Shown: positions 62,260 through 64,000 of the stretch, in pieces | Layout of the letters: each line of letters starts with the position of its first letter | Numbering within the stretch: the first letter of the stretch is position 1 | Source of the DNA: Burkholderiales bacterium GJ-E10 | Lineage (GTDB): Bacteria; Pseudomonadota; Gammaproteobacteria; Burkholderiales; Burkholderiaceae_F | DNA: 64,000 nucleotides | Assembly (NCBI GenBank): GCA_000828975.1 | Contig: AP014683.1 | Coordinates: forward strand, 883,520 to 947,519 | Direction of reading: 5' to 3' | Translations under genes and position numbers: made by a program | The notes under the pieces: generated by a model | Databases searched by the model: none | What the model was told of the DNA's origin: nothing | What the model saw: the letters and a program-made list of their open reading frames with translations, nothing else

Positions 62260-63552
62260 ATGCGCCACGACCAATTGTTCCTGTGGTTCGTCGGCGATCC
62301 TTCTCGACCGCGACCCGTCGGGCCGTTGCGCCTGGTGGAGGCGGGCAAGGGAGTGTCCCTGCAGTACGGCCCGGAATGGCTCGCACACGGATTTCCATTG
62401 AGCGAAGACATTCCGCTGGTGGATATGGAGCATCTTCCGAGGTGGAAGGGGCTCGCCGCGGGTGCCGTGGACGATGCCAGACCGGATCGCTGGGGCGAGC
62501 GGGTCATTCAGTATCTGGACAGGCCGCCTCGCCTTTCCTTGATGGAATACCTGTATTACGCCGGCGACGACCGCTTCGGTGCGCTGGGCGTCTCCACTTC
62601 CGCGACCGAATATTTGCCTCGGCGCGGCGGCCCGTTGCCACGGTTGGAGAATGCTCAGGTTCTCAGTGAAATCGCGCACAAAATCATCGCCAAGGAACCG
62701 ATCACGGACGCCGAGCGCCGCATGTTGGCCGCAGGCGGAAGCTTTGGTGGCGCGAAACCCAAGGCGCTCATCGAAATCGACGGGAAGCAGTGGGTGATCA
62801 AGTTCTTCAACAATGAACCCGTCGATGCGCCACTCATCGAGCATGCGTCCATGACGCTTGCCGGGAGGGCCGGCATCCGGGTCGCTGCGACCAGGGCGGT
62901 ACCGTTGTCCGGAGAGAGCGCAGTCGCGGTGCTGCGGTTTGACCGCGAGGGTTCCCAACGCATCCATTGCATCAGCGCAGGAACGGCCCTGCGCGCGCAG
63001 ACCATTGCGGGGGAGGAGCCCGTGTTCGGCTATCCGCAACTCGCCCAGTTGTTGCGCCGGGTCGGCGTGACGGCGCAGGACCGGCATCTGCAGGACATGC
63101 GGGAGCTTTTCCGGCGCATGGTGTTCAACATCCTGATCGACAACACGGATGACCACGAAAAAAACCATGCTTTGCAGGTCTTCGAGCCGTCGCGATATGG
63201 ACAGTACCGGCTTTCCCCTGCGTACGATGTGTTGCCATCCAACTCGGGTCAGGGCTGCCAGGAATTCATTGTCGGAGCGCAGCAGCGGGATTCGACCTTG
63301 GACAACGCCATGTCGCAGTGCGAACTCTTCGGGCTTACGCCAACGCAGGCTGCTGAAATGATCGGCGAGGTCATTCGCGTCGTCGCTACCTGGAAGGAGC
63401 ATTTCGCAGAACACGGCGTATGTGCCGCGGACATCGAGCTTCTGGCGGCGCGCCTGGATGAAGGGACACTCGGCGAGCAGCGCCGCAGCTTCGATCCTTC
63501 GCGCCGTGCCGCGCCCAAGCGGTTTCGCCGCCCCAGCCCGTTTGCCCGATAG
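62260..63552 (+). CDS. hipA: HipA-like toxin, serine/threonine kinase
   Basis: 430 residues from ATG 62260. HipA features include an N-terminal domain (FVGDPSRPRPVGPL...LSEDIPLVD), GGSFGGAKPKALIEIDGKQW (phosphate-binding loop), RMVFNILIDNTDDHEKNHAL (catalytic Asp, HipA kinase) and YRLSPAYDVLPS (metal-binding Asp). The kinase core is intact. In family members it phosphorylates a tRNA synthetase or other target to arrest growth. A longer open frame from 61987 overlaps hipB and is not needed. Confidence 0.88.
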   Translation: MRHDQLFLWFVGDPSRPRPVGPLRLVEAGKGVSLQYGPEWLAHGFPLSEDIPLVDMEHLPRWKGLAAGAVDDARPDRWGERVIQYLDRPPRLSLMEYLYYAGDDRFGALGVSTSATEYLPRRGGPLPRLENAQVLSEIAHKIIAKEPITDAERRMLAAGGSFGGAKPKALIEIDGKQWVIKFFNNEPVDAPLIEHASMTLAGRAGIRVAATRAVPLSGESAVAVLRFDREGSQRIHCISAGTALRAQTIAGEEPVFGYPQLAQLLRRVGVTAQDRHLQDMRELFRRMVFNILIDNTDDHEKNHALQVFEPSRYGQYRLSPAYDVLPSNSGQGCQEFIVGAQQRDSTLDNAMSQCELFGLTPTQAAEMIGEVIRVVATWKEHFAEHGVCAADIELLAARLDEGTLGEQRRSFDPSRRAAPKRFRRPSPFAR

Positions 63553-63577
63553 CCGCGTAGTCCGGCCGGGACGGCGA

Positions 63578-64000
63578 TCAGGCCGGAAAACGGTCGCGGA
63601 TCACGACCTCGCCGATTTCGAGCTGTCCGCCGCGCGGCCAGGCGGGCTGCAGGGCCTTGCCCACCGCCAGCATCATCGTGACGACATGGTCTTCCGGCAG
63701 GCGGATCAGCTTGCCGACCGCATCGAAGTCGAAGCCGTCCATCGGGCACGAGTCGTAGCCCATTTCGCGCGCCATCAGCATCAGCGCCATGGCGGCAATT
63801 CCGCAGGAGCGCATGGTCTCGTCGCGCTGCACCGCGTCGCGGCCGGCGTAATACTGGCGGATGGCCGGCACCATGAAATCCTGGATCGGCTGCGCGGCAT
63901 TGCGCCAGTAGCGCTCGGGCTGCTTGTCCCATGCGTTGCGGTCCGCACACAGCACCAGCAGCAAGGAGGCGTCCGTGACCTGCGCCTGATCCCAGGCGAC
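63578..64000 (-). CDS. Nitroreductase family protein (partial, 5' end outside window)
   Basis: The frame is open to the window edge, so at least 140 residues are visible. Blocks VAWDQAQVTDASLLLVLCAD, DETMRSCGIAAMALMLMARE, MGYDSCPMDGFDFDAVGKLI and HVVTMMLAVGKALQ are typical of the NAD(P)H:FMN nitroreductase fold; 'GYDSCPMDGFD' and the final 'VVIRDRFPA' match small YdgI/YfkO-type members. It converges on hipA, with 25 bp between the stop codons. No link to the neighbours is evident. Confidence 0.85.
   Translation of the reverse strand, partial: VAWDQAQVTDASLLLVLCADRNAWDKQPERYWRNAAQPIQDFMVPAIRQYYAGRDAVQRDETMRSCGIAAMALMLMAREMGYDSCPMDGFDFDAVGKLIRLPEDHVVTMMLAVGKALQPAWPRGGQLEIGEVVIRDRFPA

Overview
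The window is about 64 kb of GC-rich proteobacterial chromosome. Its gene content (exosortase A/PEP-CTERM machinery, the PrsK/PrsR/PrsT set, stp-type glycosyltransferases) points to a betaproteobacterium; the genus cannot be fixed from the sequence alone. Almost all of it is one large exopolysaccharide (EPS) biosynthesis and protein-sorting locus of the XrtA type.

Layout. 1-4535: end of a polysaccharide export protein, a Wzz-like chain-length protein, an outer-membrane barrel protein and an stp2-type glycosyltransferase. 4557-5212: a small toxin-antitoxin module whose toxin carries a frameshift. 5235-7300 (minus): an in-frame double alpha/beta-hydrolase and an acyl carrier protein, divergent from 7453-14141 (plus): amidotransferase, two glycosyltransferases, O-ligase/polymerase and polysaccharide deacetylase. 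14294-25450: accessory genes, namely two putative Tat lipoproteins, two asparagine-synthase-like proteins that seem to lack the glutaminase cysteine, a TPR protein, a DegT-type aminotransferase homologue and a glycosyltransferase. 25471-31886: FemAB-like acyltransferase, acyl-CoA ligase, PLP decarboxylase, a beta-helix protein and a VanZ-like protein. 31814-37946 (minus): stp1 glycosyltransferase, FemAB protein, DUF3473 deacetylase and a wecB (UDP-GlcNAc 2-epimerase) gene split by an IS3-family element with a 4-bp target duplication. 38129-41589: flippase, low-GC acyltransferase, methyltransferase-like protein. 41633-43941 (minus): UDP-HexNAc 4-epimerase and UDP-HexNAc dehydrogenase. 44297-46096: two PEP-CTERM substrate proteins, each behind a sigma-54-type promoter. 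46229-55857 (minus): sugar transferase, prsK, prsR, xrtA-epsI and prsT as one operon. 56190-61276: a Ser/Thr kinase-HDOD-GAF protein and a GAF-PAS-GGDEF-EAL protein. 61417-64000: arfB, hipBA and a partial nitroreductase.

How the parts work together (inference from families). Nucleotide sugars are made by WecB, TviB and TviC homologues. The priming sugar transferase and the glycosyltransferases assemble a repeat unit, the flippase and O-ligase export and polymerise it, and the Wzz/export/barrel proteins carry it out. XrtA cleaves and anchors PEP-CTERM proteins, probably coupled to glycosylation. PrsK/PrsR would switch on sigma-54 promoters of the substrate genes. A separate enzyme set (ACP, AMP ligase, PLP decarboxylase, amidotransferase, hydrolases) looks like a small-molecule pathway of unknown product.

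The most unusual features are a family of GC-rich palindromic repeats that is translated inside at least five genes of the locus, the reversible-looking IS disruption of wecB, and a matching upstream element about 102-103 bp in front of both sigma-54 promoters.
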